Shown here piece by piece: positions 16,979 through 23,936 of a stretch of DNA of 64,000 bases (position 1 is the first letter of the stretch; each line of letters opens with the position of its first letter). The stretch comes from Streptomyces sp. HmicA12 (lineage in GTDB: Bacteria; Actinomycetota; Actinomycetes; Streptomycetales; Streptomycetaceae), in assembly GCF_000373565.1 (NCBI RefSeq), contig NZ_KB891813.1, positions 62,001 through 126,000 of the forward strand, given 5' to 3'. The translations under genes and the position numbers were made by a program. The notes beneath the pieces were generated by a model. It did not search any database. It was not told the origin of the DNA and worked only from the letters and a program-made list of their open reading frames with translations.

Positions 16979-18031
16979 GTGCTTCATCTTTCCGCTGCCG
17001 TCGATCTCGTCGACACCTATGAACCCGCGCCCTATCTGGAGCTCGCCCGGCTCGCCGAGCACGGTGCGCTCGACTTCGTCACCCTGCACGACACCTTCGC
17101 CGCGCCCGGGCCCGACGCGCTCGCCGTGCTGTCGCGGCTCGCCCCGCGGACCTCCCGGATCGGGCTCGTGCCCACCGTCACCACCACCCACACCGAGCCG
17201 TTCCACGTCCAGGCCGCCGTCGCCACCCTCGACTGGGTGAGCCGCGGGCGGGCCGGGTGGCGGCCCGACGTGTCCCCGAGCGACGACGAGGCGCGGCTGT
17301 TCGGACGCAGGGACGCCGCGACCCCCGCCGACCTGTGGCACGAGGCCGGTGAAGTCGCCGACGTGGCACGGAAGTTGTGGGACAGCTGGGAGGACGACGC
17401 CGAGATCAGGGACGTCGACAGCGGGCGGTTCGTCGACCGGGAGAAGCTGCACCACGTCGACTTCGCGGGGCGGACCTTCTCGGTGCGCGGCCCGTCCATC
17501 GTGCCGCGGCCCCCGCAGGGCAACCCCGTCGTCGTCGTGGACGCCACCCAGCCGTACGCGTACGACGTCGCGGCCCGGCACGCCGACGTCGCGCTCGTCG
17601 GCGTCCCCGACCCCGCCCAACTCGCCGCCGCCCGCGCCGGGTTGCGGCGCCGCGCCGCCGAGCACGGCCGGGACCCGGACGGACTGAGGGTGCTCGCCGC
17701 CCTGCGCGTCGACCTCGGCGCCGGCGAGTACGCCGCCCAGCCCGGGCACGGGGGCGGGCCGCTGCCGACCGGCGAGGGGCCGGTCTACCGGGGCGGGCCC
17801 GTCGACCTCGCCGACCTGATCGCCGCCTGGTACCGCTCGGGCGCCGCCGACGGCTTCCACCTCACCCCGCTCGACCCGCGCCGCGACCTGGAACGCCTGG
17901 TCAACGGCACCGTGCCGCTGCTCCAGCACCGGGGCCTGTTCCGCACGTTCTATCCGGGCAGCACGCTCAGGGAGCACCTGGGGCTCGCCCGGCCCGTCAG
18001 CCAGTACGCCACCGTCGGGGAGCGATCATGA
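16979..18031 (+). CDS. LLM-class flavin-dependent monooxygenase
   Basis: 350 residues of the luciferase-like TIM barrel. It has DFVTLHDTFAAPGPDALAVL at strand 1 to helix 1, SRIGLVPTVTTTHTEPFHVQ, DWVSRGRAGWRPDVSPSDDE and VVVVDATQPYAYDVAARHADV. Such enzymes use FMNH2 and oxygen to oxidise organosulfur, sulfonate or aminopolycarboxylate compounds. The GTG at 16979 with GAAAGG upstream is chosen; earlier in-frame codons translate the repeat. The stop overlaps the next start (ATGA at 18028). No flavin reductase gene is visible in the window, so FMNH2 must come from elsewhere. Confidence 0.85.
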   Translation: MLHLSAAVDLVDTYEPAPYLELARLAEHGALDFVTLHDTFAAPGPDALAVLSRLAPRTSRIGLVPTVTTTHTEPFHVQAAVATLDWVSRGRAGWRPDVSPSDDEARLFGRRDAATPADLWHEAGEVADVARKLWDSWEDDAEIRDVDSGRFVDREKLHHVDFAGRTFSVRGPSIVPRPPQGNPVVVVDATQPYAYDVAARHADVALVGVPDPAQLAAARAGLRRRAAEHGRDPDGLRVLAALRVDLGAGEYAAQPGHGGGPLPTGEGPVYRGGPVDLADLIAAWYRSGAADGFHLTPLDPRRDLERLVNGTVPLLQHRGLFRTFYPGSTLREHLGLARPVSQYATVGERS

Positions 18032-19356
18032 CCCGCAACGTCCACCTCGCCGCCCATTTCCCGGGCGTCAACAACACCACCCTCTGGGCCGATCCCCGCT
18101 CGAAGTCCCAGATCGACTTCTCCTCCTTCGAGCATCTGGCCCGCACCGCGGAGCGCGGCCTGTTCGACTTCTTCTTCCTCGCCGAAGGGCTCCGGCTGCG
18201 TGAGCAGAAGGGCCGCATCCACGACCTGGACGTCGTCGGACGCCCCGAGTCGCTCACCGTGCTGAACGCGCTGGCCGCCGTCACCGAACGGCTCGGGCTC
18301 GCCGCCACCGTCAACGCCACCTTCAACGAGCCGTACGAGATCGCCCGCCGCTTCGCCTCCCTCGACCACCTCAGCGGCGGCCGGGCCGCCTGGAACGTGG
18401 TCACCTCCTCCGACGCCTTCACCGGCGAGAACTTCCGCCGCGGCGGTTACCTCGATCGCGCGGACCGCTACACCCGAGCCGCCGAATTCGTCGACCTTGC
18501 ACGGGAGTTGTGGGACGCGGGCACCGAGCGCCCGTTCCGCCACCACGGGCGGCACTTCAGCGTCGAGGGCGACTTCACCGTGCCGCGCCCGCCGCAGGGG
18601 CACCCCGTCGTCATCCAGGCAGGGGACTCCGCCGAGGGCCGCGAGTTCGCCGCCTCCACCGCCGACGTGGTCTTTGCCGGCTGGGGGTCCGGGGGTCGTC
18701 CCCCGGGAAGACACAGCACCCGGCACGGCACCCTGGAGGCCGGGCAGGCCTTCTACGCCGACGTGAAGGCGCGGCTCGCCCGGTACGGACGCGACGAGGA
18801 CGACCTCAAGATCATGCCCGGGGTCACCGTCGTGCTCGGCGACACCGCCGCCGAGGCCCAGGAGAAGGCCGCCGGGATCCGGCGCCAGCAGGTCTCCGCG
18901 CAGACCGCGCTGCTCACCCTGGAGCAGGTGTGGGGCGTCGACCTCTCCTCGTACGACCCGGACGGGCCGCTGCCCGACATCGACCCGGTGCCCGAGTCCA
19001 ACCTCTCCCAGGGCCGGACCCGGCGCGGCGACGTCCTGGAGATCGCCGAGAAGTGGCGGGCCCTGTCCCGCGCCAAGGGCCTGTCCATCCGGCAGACCGT
19101 GATCGAGACGACCGGCCGGCAGTCGTTCATCGGGACGCCCGACGCGGTCGCCGCCGAGCTCGACGCCTTCGTGCAGGGACGCGCCGCCGACGGCTTCATC
19201 CTCGTACCGCATCTGACCCCCGGCGGCCTCGACGAGTTCGTCGACCGGGTCGTCCCGCTGCTCCAGGAGCGGGGTGCCTTCCGCACGGAATACGAAGGCG
19301 CCACTTTGCGCTCTCACCTGGGACTCCGCACGCCTGAAAGGACCCTCACCGCATGA
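18028..19356 (+). CDS. NtaA/SnaA/DszA-type flavin-dependent monooxygenase with probable in-frame insertion
   Basis: 442 residues of the nitrilotriacetate monooxygenase/SnaA/DszA branch: HLAAHFPGVNNTTLWADP, FDFFFLAEGLRLREQKGRI, RRFASLDHLSGGRAAWNVVTS, then NFRRGGYLDRADRYTRAAEF and a C-terminal PHLTPGGLDEFVDRVVPLLQ. These are two-component FMNH2-dependent enzymes acting on sulfones, NTA/EDTA-like compounds or pristinamycin IIB. Around residues 217-231 there is a Gly/Arg-rich stretch (WGSGGRPPGRHSTR) coded by a G+C hairpin (18689-18706); I read it as an in-frame repeat insertion. Translation is coupled to both neighbours by four-base overlaps. Confidence 0.88.
   Translation: MTRNVHLAAHFPGVNNTTLWADPRSKSQIDFSSFEHLARTAERGLFDFFFLAEGLRLREQKGRIHDLDVVGRPESLTVLNALAAVTERLGLAATVNATFNEPYEIARRFASLDHLSGGRAAWNVVTSSDAFTGENFRRGGYLDRADRYTRAAEFVDLARELWDAGTERPFRHHGRHFSVEGDFTVPRPPQGHPVVIQAGDSAEGREFAASTADVVFAGWGSGGRPPGRHSTRHGTLEAGQAFYADVKARLARYGRDEDDLKIMPGVTVVLGDTAAEAQEKAAGIRRQQVSAQTALLTLEQVWGVDLSSYDPDGPLPDIDPVPESNLSQGRTRRGDVLEIAEKWRALSRAKGLSIRQTVIETTGRQSFIGTPDAVAAELDAFVQGRAADGFILVPHLTPGGLDEFVDRVVPLLQERGAFRTEYEGATLRSHLGLRTPERTLTA
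18676..18720 (+). repeat. REP-like G+C hairpin inserted in frame in a monooxygenase gene
   Basis: A segment with stem CCGGGGG / CCCCCGG (18689-18695 and 18700-18706, loop TCGT) typical of intergenic Streptomyces repeats lies inside coding sequence. It encodes a low-complexity Gly/Arg/Ser stretch that breaks otherwise ordinary family sequence between STADVVF and RHGTLEAGQ. The frame is kept. The exact borders are estimated. Confidence 0.5.
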
Positions 19357-20111
19357 CCGACGCGACCGACGTCCCCGCCGCCGACGCCTTCGAGCAGTGG
19401 CAGGAGGAGCGGACAGCGTCCGTCTCCGCGCCCTACGGACCGCTCTCGCTCACCGGCACGCACTGGATCGACGACCATCCGGACGGCCGACTTCCGGCCA
19501 TCCCCGGCACCTGGCGGGTGGACGGGGACACCGTCGTGCGCACCCTGGACGGCGAGGAGACACGGCTCGGCGCCGACGCGACCGTCACCCTCGGCGAGCG
19601 GCGGCTCGTCGTCATCGTGCGCGAAGGGCTGTGGGGCGTACGGGACTTCGATCCGGCCTCGCCCGCCCGCACCGCCTTCGTGGGCATCGACGCCACTCCG
19701 TACGACCCGGACTGGTCGGTGGAGGGCCGGTTCACCCCGTACGAGGGGGGACACACGGACATCCGCGTCGAGAACGCCGACGGCAGGAAGCGCGCGCTGG
19801 GGCTCGCCGGCGAACTGGCCTTCACGCTCGCCGGACAGGAGCACACGCTGCAGGTCGCGCAGCAGCCCGACGGCCGGCTGTGGGCCGTGTTCGCCGACGC
19901 CACCAGCGGGCGGAGCAGCTACCGGTTCCGCTTTCTGTACCCGCAGGCGCCCGACGCCGAGGGCCGCACCACCGTCGATCTCAACCGGGCGACGCTGCCG
20001 CCGTGCGCCTTCGCCGACCACTTCGTCTGCCCGTTCCCGCCCCCTGGCAACACGCTGACCGTGGGCGTCGAGGCGGGGGAGCGGAACCTGGCGACGGCCC
20101 CGTCCGTCTGA
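19353..20111 (+). CDS. DUF1684 domain protein
   Basis: 252 residues. The N terminus FEQWQEERTASVSAPYGPLSLTGTHWID and the C terminus LNRATLPPCAFADHFVCPFPPPGN are the two hallmark blocks of DUF1684; the middle is predicted beta-rich. No signal peptide or membrane segment is visible. The biochemical function is not known. Its four-base overlap with the monooxygenase gene and its position at the operon end suggest a role in handling the oxidised product or in stabilising the flavin enzymes; that is inference from context. Confidence 0.9.
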   Translation: MTDATDVPAADAFEQWQEERTASVSAPYGPLSLTGTHWIDDHPDGRLPAIPGTWRVDGDTVVRTLDGEETRLGADATVTLGERRLVVIVREGLWGVRDFDPASPARTAFVGIDATPYDPDWSVEGRFTPYEGGHTDIRVENADGRKRALGLAGELAFTLAGQEHTLQVAQQPDGRLWAVFADATSGRSSYRFRFLYPQAPDAEGRTTVDLNRATLPPCAFADHFVCPFPPPGNTLTVGVEAGERNLATAPSV

Positions 20112-20274
20112 CTCCGTACCGGTCCAGCCCCGGCGGCGTACGCACCGTAGCCACGAAGCCGTCGGGGCATGCCGTCGTGTATGGGGAGATCTGGCGGAAG
20201 TCCGAAAGGCGCTCTTGTGCCGCGTAGTTGAGAGCCCGAATACTCCCGAACAGCGCTTGTCAGGGTCACGGCGT

Positions 20275-20289
20275 GTCCGGAATCCGGAC
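20275..20289. promoter_or_regulatory. Operator-like palindrome upstream of a secreted protease gene
   Basis: A perfect palindrome, GTCCGG AAT CCGGAC, lies 78 bases before the protease start and about 15 bases after a TTGTCA hexamer (20258-20263). The position suits a regulator site. No regulator can be named. Confidence 0.35.
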
Positions 20290-20366
20290 CACTCCTCGTC
20301 CCTGACCGCGCCTCACGGGCCCCGACCCCACGCGGGCCCCCGACTTCCCCTCGGGAGGAACGAGCA

Positions 20367-21269
20367 GTGAGGATCAAGCGCACCACCCCCCGCAGCGGCA
20401 TAGCGAGACGGACTCGGCTGATCGCCGCAGGTTCCGGTTTCCTGGCCGCGGCAGCGTTCGCCGTCCCCTCCGCACACGCCGCGGAGACCCAGACGTTCAG
20501 TGCCACCCAGCTCACGCGGACCAGTGACGCGGTGCGCAGCGCCGACGTCGCCGGCACCGCGTGGTCCGTCGACGCGAAGACCAAGCAGGTTCTTCTCACC
20601 GTCGACAGCACGGTCTCGCAGGCCGAGATCAACAAGATCAAGAAGGAGGCCGGCAGCACCGCGGGAGCGCTCAAGATCGAGCGCACGTCCGGCACCTTCC
20701 AGCGCTACATCTCCGGCGGCGACGCCATCTATGCGAGTAGCTGGCGCTGCTCGCTGGGTTTCAACGTCCAGGACAACAGCGGGAACTACTACTTCCTGAC
20801 GGCCGGGCACTGCACCGACGGTGCGGGCACCTGGTGGTCCAACTCCGGGCACACCACGACCCTCGGCACCACCTCGGGGTCCAGCTTCCCGGGGAACGAC
20901 TACGGGATCGTCAAGTACACCAACAGCACGGTGACCAAGTCCGGCACCGTCGGCAGCGTGGACATCACGCGTGCCGCCACGCCGTCCGTGGGCACCACGG
21001 TCACCCGGCGCGGCTCCACCACCGGCATTCACAGCGGCAGCGTCACCGCGCTGAACGCCACCGTGAACTACGGCGGCGGCGACATCGTCTCCGGCCTGAT
21101 CCGCACCACGGTCTGTGCCGAGCCCGGCGACTCCGGCGGCCCGCTCTACGGCGGTTCCACCGCGTACGGCCTCACCTCCGGCGGCAGCGGCGACTGCACG
21201 TCCGGTGGCACGACCTTCTTCCAGCCGGTCACCGAGGCGCTCAGCGCGTACGGGGTGCACGTGTACTGA
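20367..21269 (+). CDS. Secreted S1 serine protease, streptogrisin/alpha-lytic type
   Basis: 300 residues from GTG at 20367 (GGGAGGAA upstream). It has a twin-Arg-containing N region, a hydrophobic core and AHA cleavage near 38, a short propeptide (about 39-114), and a mature enzyme from ISGGDA at 115. The catalytic triad is visible: His148 (TAGHC), Asp178 (NDYGIV) and Ser256 (GDSGGP), with paired cysteines as in streptogrisins A/B. It is an extracellular broad-specificity protease; the propeptide aids folding and is removed by self-cleavage. It is a single-gene unit followed by a terminator-like hairpin. Confidence 0.95.
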   Translation: MRIKRTTPRSGIARRTRLIAAGSGFLAAAAFAVPSAHAAETQTFSATQLTRTSDAVRSADVAGTAWSVDAKTKQVLLTVDSTVSQAEINKIKKEAGSTAGALKIERTSGTFQRYISGGDAIYASSWRCSLGFNVQDNSGNYYFLTAGHCTDGAGTWWSNSGHTTTLGTTSGSSFPGNDYGIVKYTNSTVTKSGTVGSVDITRAATPSVGTTVTRRGSTTGIHSGSVTALNATVNYGGGDIVSGLIRTTVCAEPGDSGGPLYGGSTAYGLTSGGSGDCTSGGTTFFQPVTEALSAYGVHVY

Positions 21270-21346
21270 GCCCCGCGCTCATGCCCCATGTGTGTCATGT
21301 ACGTCCAACGCACGTCCTTGTACGTTCGTGAACCGCAGCCAGCAGC

Positions 21347-21387
21347 GGGAGCCCCTGTCCGGTATTGCACCGGGCGGGGGCTCTCCC
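21347..21387 (+). terminator. Hairpin terminator after protease gene
   Basis: GGGAGCCCCTGTCCGGT pairs imperfectly with ACCGGGCGGGGGCTCTCCC across a 5-base loop, about 80 bases after the stop codon. A short CTT-rich stretch follows. Confidence 0.6.
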
Positions 21388-21473
21388 CTTGTGTCCCTCG
21401 TGGCGTTACCGTCGAAGCACGCGCCTGAACCACGCGCCTGTTGCGCCCACTTCGGACCCTGGGGGGCCGTGAG

Positions 21474-22367
21474 ATGGTCGAGGAACTGGTGGCGGCGGGA
21501 GTCGCCGTCTTCTGCGCCGGAGCGGTCTACGGGATGGCGGCGGCCCGTGTCGTCAAACAGTACGAGCGCGGGGTGGTGTTCCGGCTCGGCCGGCTGAGGT
21601 CGGCGGTGCGCGGGCCCGGGTTCACGATGATCGTGCCGTTCGTGGACCGGATCCGTAAGGTCAACATGCAGATCGTGACGATGCCGGTGCCCGCGCAGGA
21701 CGGCATCACGCGCGACAACGTCACGGTGCGGGTGGACGCCGTCATCTACTTCAAGGTGGTCGACGCGGCCGAGGCCGTGGTCCAGGTGGAGGACTACCGG
21801 TTCGCCGTCTCGCAGATGGCGCAGACGTCACTGCGCTCGATCATCGGCAAGAGCGATCTCGACGACCTGCTGTCCAATCGCGAAAAGCTCAACCAGGGAC
21901 TCGAGTTGATGATCGACAGCCCCGCCATCGGGTGGGGCGTGCAGATCGACCGGGTCGAGATCAAGGACGTGTCGCTGCCCGAGACCATGAAGCGGTCGAT
22001 GGCACGGCAGGCCGAGGCCGACCGCGAGCGGCGGGCCCGCGTCATCAACGCGGACGCCGAGCTGCAGGCGTCCAGAAAGCTCGCGGAGGCGGCGCAGCAG
22101 ATGGAGGCCACTCCGGCCGCGCTGCAACTCCGCCTGCTGCAGACCGTGGTGGCCGTCGCGGCGGAGAAGAACTCGACGCTGGTGCTGCCGTTCCCCGTGG
22201 AGTTGCTGCGGTTCCTGGAGCGGGCGACCCCGGGGGACGCGGCGCACGCCGCGAAGGCGGCCGTGCAGCAGCTGACGGAGCTGGACAAGGAGGCCCCGGC
22301 CGCCGACGACGGCTCCGCGCCCCGGGCGGACCGGCCGTCCACAGCGGCGATTACCGGACAGGACTAG
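21474..22367 (+). CDS. SPFH/band-7 (slipin-like) membrane protein
   Basis: 297 residues: one N-terminal membrane segment (about 5-22), then the stomatin/prohibitin (SPFH) domain with YERGVVFRLGR, GPGFTMIVPFVDRIRKVNMQ, VTVRVDAVIYFKVVDAAEAV and IDRVEIKDVSLPETMKRSM. A helical oligomerisation region (about 185-240) and an acidic disordered tail follow. Slipins form ring-like membrane scaffolds in lipid microdomains; their bacterial partner is often an NfeD protein, which is not adjacent here. The ATG at 21474 is favoured over an in-frame ATG at 21441 because a G-rich RBS (GGGGGG) precedes it. Confidence 0.9.
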   Translation: MVEELVAAGVAVFCAGAVYGMAAARVVKQYERGVVFRLGRLRSAVRGPGFTMIVPFVDRIRKVNMQIVTMPVPAQDGITRDNVTVRVDAVIYFKVVDAAEAVVQVEDYRFAVSQMAQTSLRSIIGKSDLDDLLSNREKLNQGLELMIDSPAIGWGVQIDRVEIKDVSLPETMKRSMARQAEADRERRARVINADAELQASRKLAEAAQQMEATPAALQLRLLQTVVAVAAEKNSTLVLPFPVELLRFLERATPGDAAHAAKAAVQQLTELDKEAPAADDGSAPRADRPSTAAITGQD

Positions 22368-22598
22368 TCCTTACCCTCTGGCGCACGACGCGCGCGCGGA
22401 GTGTTTGCCAATGGGATCGACGTGGGGCGGCGCCCCGGCGCTCAAGGGGTGAGGGGCGTGGCGGAGTTGCCGCACGCACGTCCTGAAGTCGACCTTGTGT
22501 GCCCCCTGTGACGGTCGGGATAGTGGGCGCGTCAGCCTCACGGATGCGGTCCACCCCCACATCGGGCCGTTTCCCTACCCCCCACAGGAGGACGTGAG

Positions 22599-23681
22599 TT
22601 GAAGCACCGACGCATACCCAAGCGGCGTGTCGCCGTGGTCGGAGCCGGGATCACCGCTCTGGTCGCCGCGGGCATCACCTTCCAGACTGCGAACGCCAGC
22701 ACCGAGACCCCGGACGTGGCGCTGAAGAACCTCTCCGTCGCGAAGGCCGGAAATCTCGCCTCGGCCCTGCACAAGGACCTCGGCGCGGACACGGCCGGCA
22801 GCTACTACGACGCCAAGGCGAAGCACCTGGTCGTCAACGTGCTGAGCGAGGACGTGGCGCAGGCCGTCGAGGCGGCCGGCGCGCGGGCCAGAGTCGTACA
22901 GAACTCCCTGGCCGCGCTGAAGAGCGCCCGTACGACCCTGAAGAGCGACGCGACGATCCCGGGGACCTCCTGGGCCACCGACCCCGCCACCAACAAGGTC
23001 GTCGTCACCGCCGACCGCACGGTCAAGGGCGCCGACTGGCAGAAGTTGAACCAGGTCGTCGACGGGCTCGGCGCCAAGGCCGAACTCCAGCGCACCCAGG
23101 GTGAGTTCAAGCCCTTCGTCGCGGGCGGCGACGCCATCTCCGGCGGCGGTGGCCGCTGTTCCCTCGGCTTCAACGTGGTCAAGGACGGACAGCCGTACTT
23201 CATCACGGCGGGCCACTGCACCGAGGCGATCTCCACCTGGTCCGACTCCAGCGGCCAGGAGATCGGCGCCAACGAGCAGTCCAGCTTCCCGGACAACGAC
23301 TTCGGTCTGGTGAAGTACACGGCGGACGTCCCGCACCCCAGCGAGGTGAACCTCTACAACGGCTCCGCCCAGCAGATCACCCAGGCCGGTGACGCGACCG
23401 TCGGTATGCAGGTCACGCGCTCCGGCTCCACCACCCAGGTCCACGACGGTTCGGTCACCGGACTCGACGCCACCGTGAACTACGGCAACGGCGACATCGT
23501 CAACGGCCTGATCCAGACCGACGTCTGCGCCGAGCCCGGCGACAGCGGCGGCTCGCTCTTCTCCGGCGACACGGCGATCGGTCTCACCTCCGGCGGCAGC
23601 GGCGACTGCACCTCCGGCGGCGAGACGTTCTTCCAGCCGGTCACGGAAGCGCTGTCCACGTTCGGCGCGGAAATCGGCTGA
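22599..23681 (+). CDS. Secreted S1 serine protease, streptogrisin D-like
   Basis: 360 residues from a TTG at 22599 with AGGAGG 7 bases upstream. It has a basic N region (KHRRIPKRR), signal peptide to ANA near 33, and a long alpha-lytic-type propeptide (about 34-172). The mature protease starts near 173 with triad His206 (TAGHC), Asp234 (NDFGLV) and Ser316 (GDSGGS). The mature part is closely related to the protease at 20367 (TTTFFQPVTEAL against GETFFQPVTEAL endings), but the long propeptide places it with streptogrisin D. A strong terminator follows. Confidence 0.95.
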   Translation: MKHRRIPKRRVAVVGAGITALVAAGITFQTANASTETPDVALKNLSVAKAGNLASALHKDLGADTAGSYYDAKAKHLVVNVLSEDVAQAVEAAGARARVVQNSLAALKSARTTLKSDATIPGTSWATDPATNKVVVTADRTVKGADWQKLNQVVDGLGAKAELQRTQGEFKPFVAGGDAISGGGGRCSLGFNVVKDGQPYFITAGHCTEAISTWSDSSGQEIGANEQSSFPDNDFGLVKYTADVPHPSEVNLYNGSAQQITQAGDATVGMQVTRSGSTTQVHDGSVTGLDATVNYGNGDIVNGLIQTDVCAEPGDSGGSLFSGDTAIGLTSGGSGDCTSGGETFFQPVTEALSTFGAEIG

Positions 23682-23694
23682 CTCCAGCCTTTGG

Positions 23695-23728
23695 GTCCCG
23701 CCCCCGTTTCGCGGGGGCGGGACTTTTT
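23695..23728 (+). terminator. Strong rho-independent terminator
   Basis: GTCCCGCCCCCG, loop TTTCG region, CGGGGGCGGGAC, then TTTTT at 23724-23728. This is a 12-bp stem with a real U tract, unusually canonical for this genome. It isolates the protease gene from adhE, whose operator begins 10 bases later. Confidence 0.92.
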
Positions 23729-23737
23729 CAGGAATTC

Positions 23738-23755
23738 TTGTGAAAACTTTCACAA
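23738..23755. promoter_or_regulatory. Rex (redox sensor) operator
   Basis: TTGTGAAAACTTTCACAA is a palindrome in its outer eight bases on each side and fits the Rex operator pattern TTGTGAAnnnnTTCACAA. It lies 182 bases before the adhE start. Rex releases DNA when NADH/NAD+ rises, so this site should derepress adhE under oxygen limitation. Site and gene target agree with known Rex regulons; binding itself is not shown. Confidence 0.85.
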
Positions 23756-23936
23756 AGGTGCAAGGGGCTTTGGTCCCGCCACGTTCTTGCAGGCGGGAGG
23801 GTGTTTCGGAGGTACTGGTCGACGATCGCAGGGACTTTGTTCCCCAGGGTTGAGGCCCTTTTCAGCCCGCCGGGAGACGCCTGGAGGTGTGGAATTGAGG
23901 CATCAGCGAAAAGGGTGCGAAAAAGGGAGTCCTGCC

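Noticed and set aside
22368..22598. Small genes in the gap between slipin and protease
   Set aside because: Short open frames on both strands have no RBS or coding signature; probably only the protease promoter.
23756..23936. Riboswitch in the adhE leader
   Set aside because: Only a six-base inverted repeat (CCCGCC/GGCGGG) is visible; no known riboswitch core is recognised.
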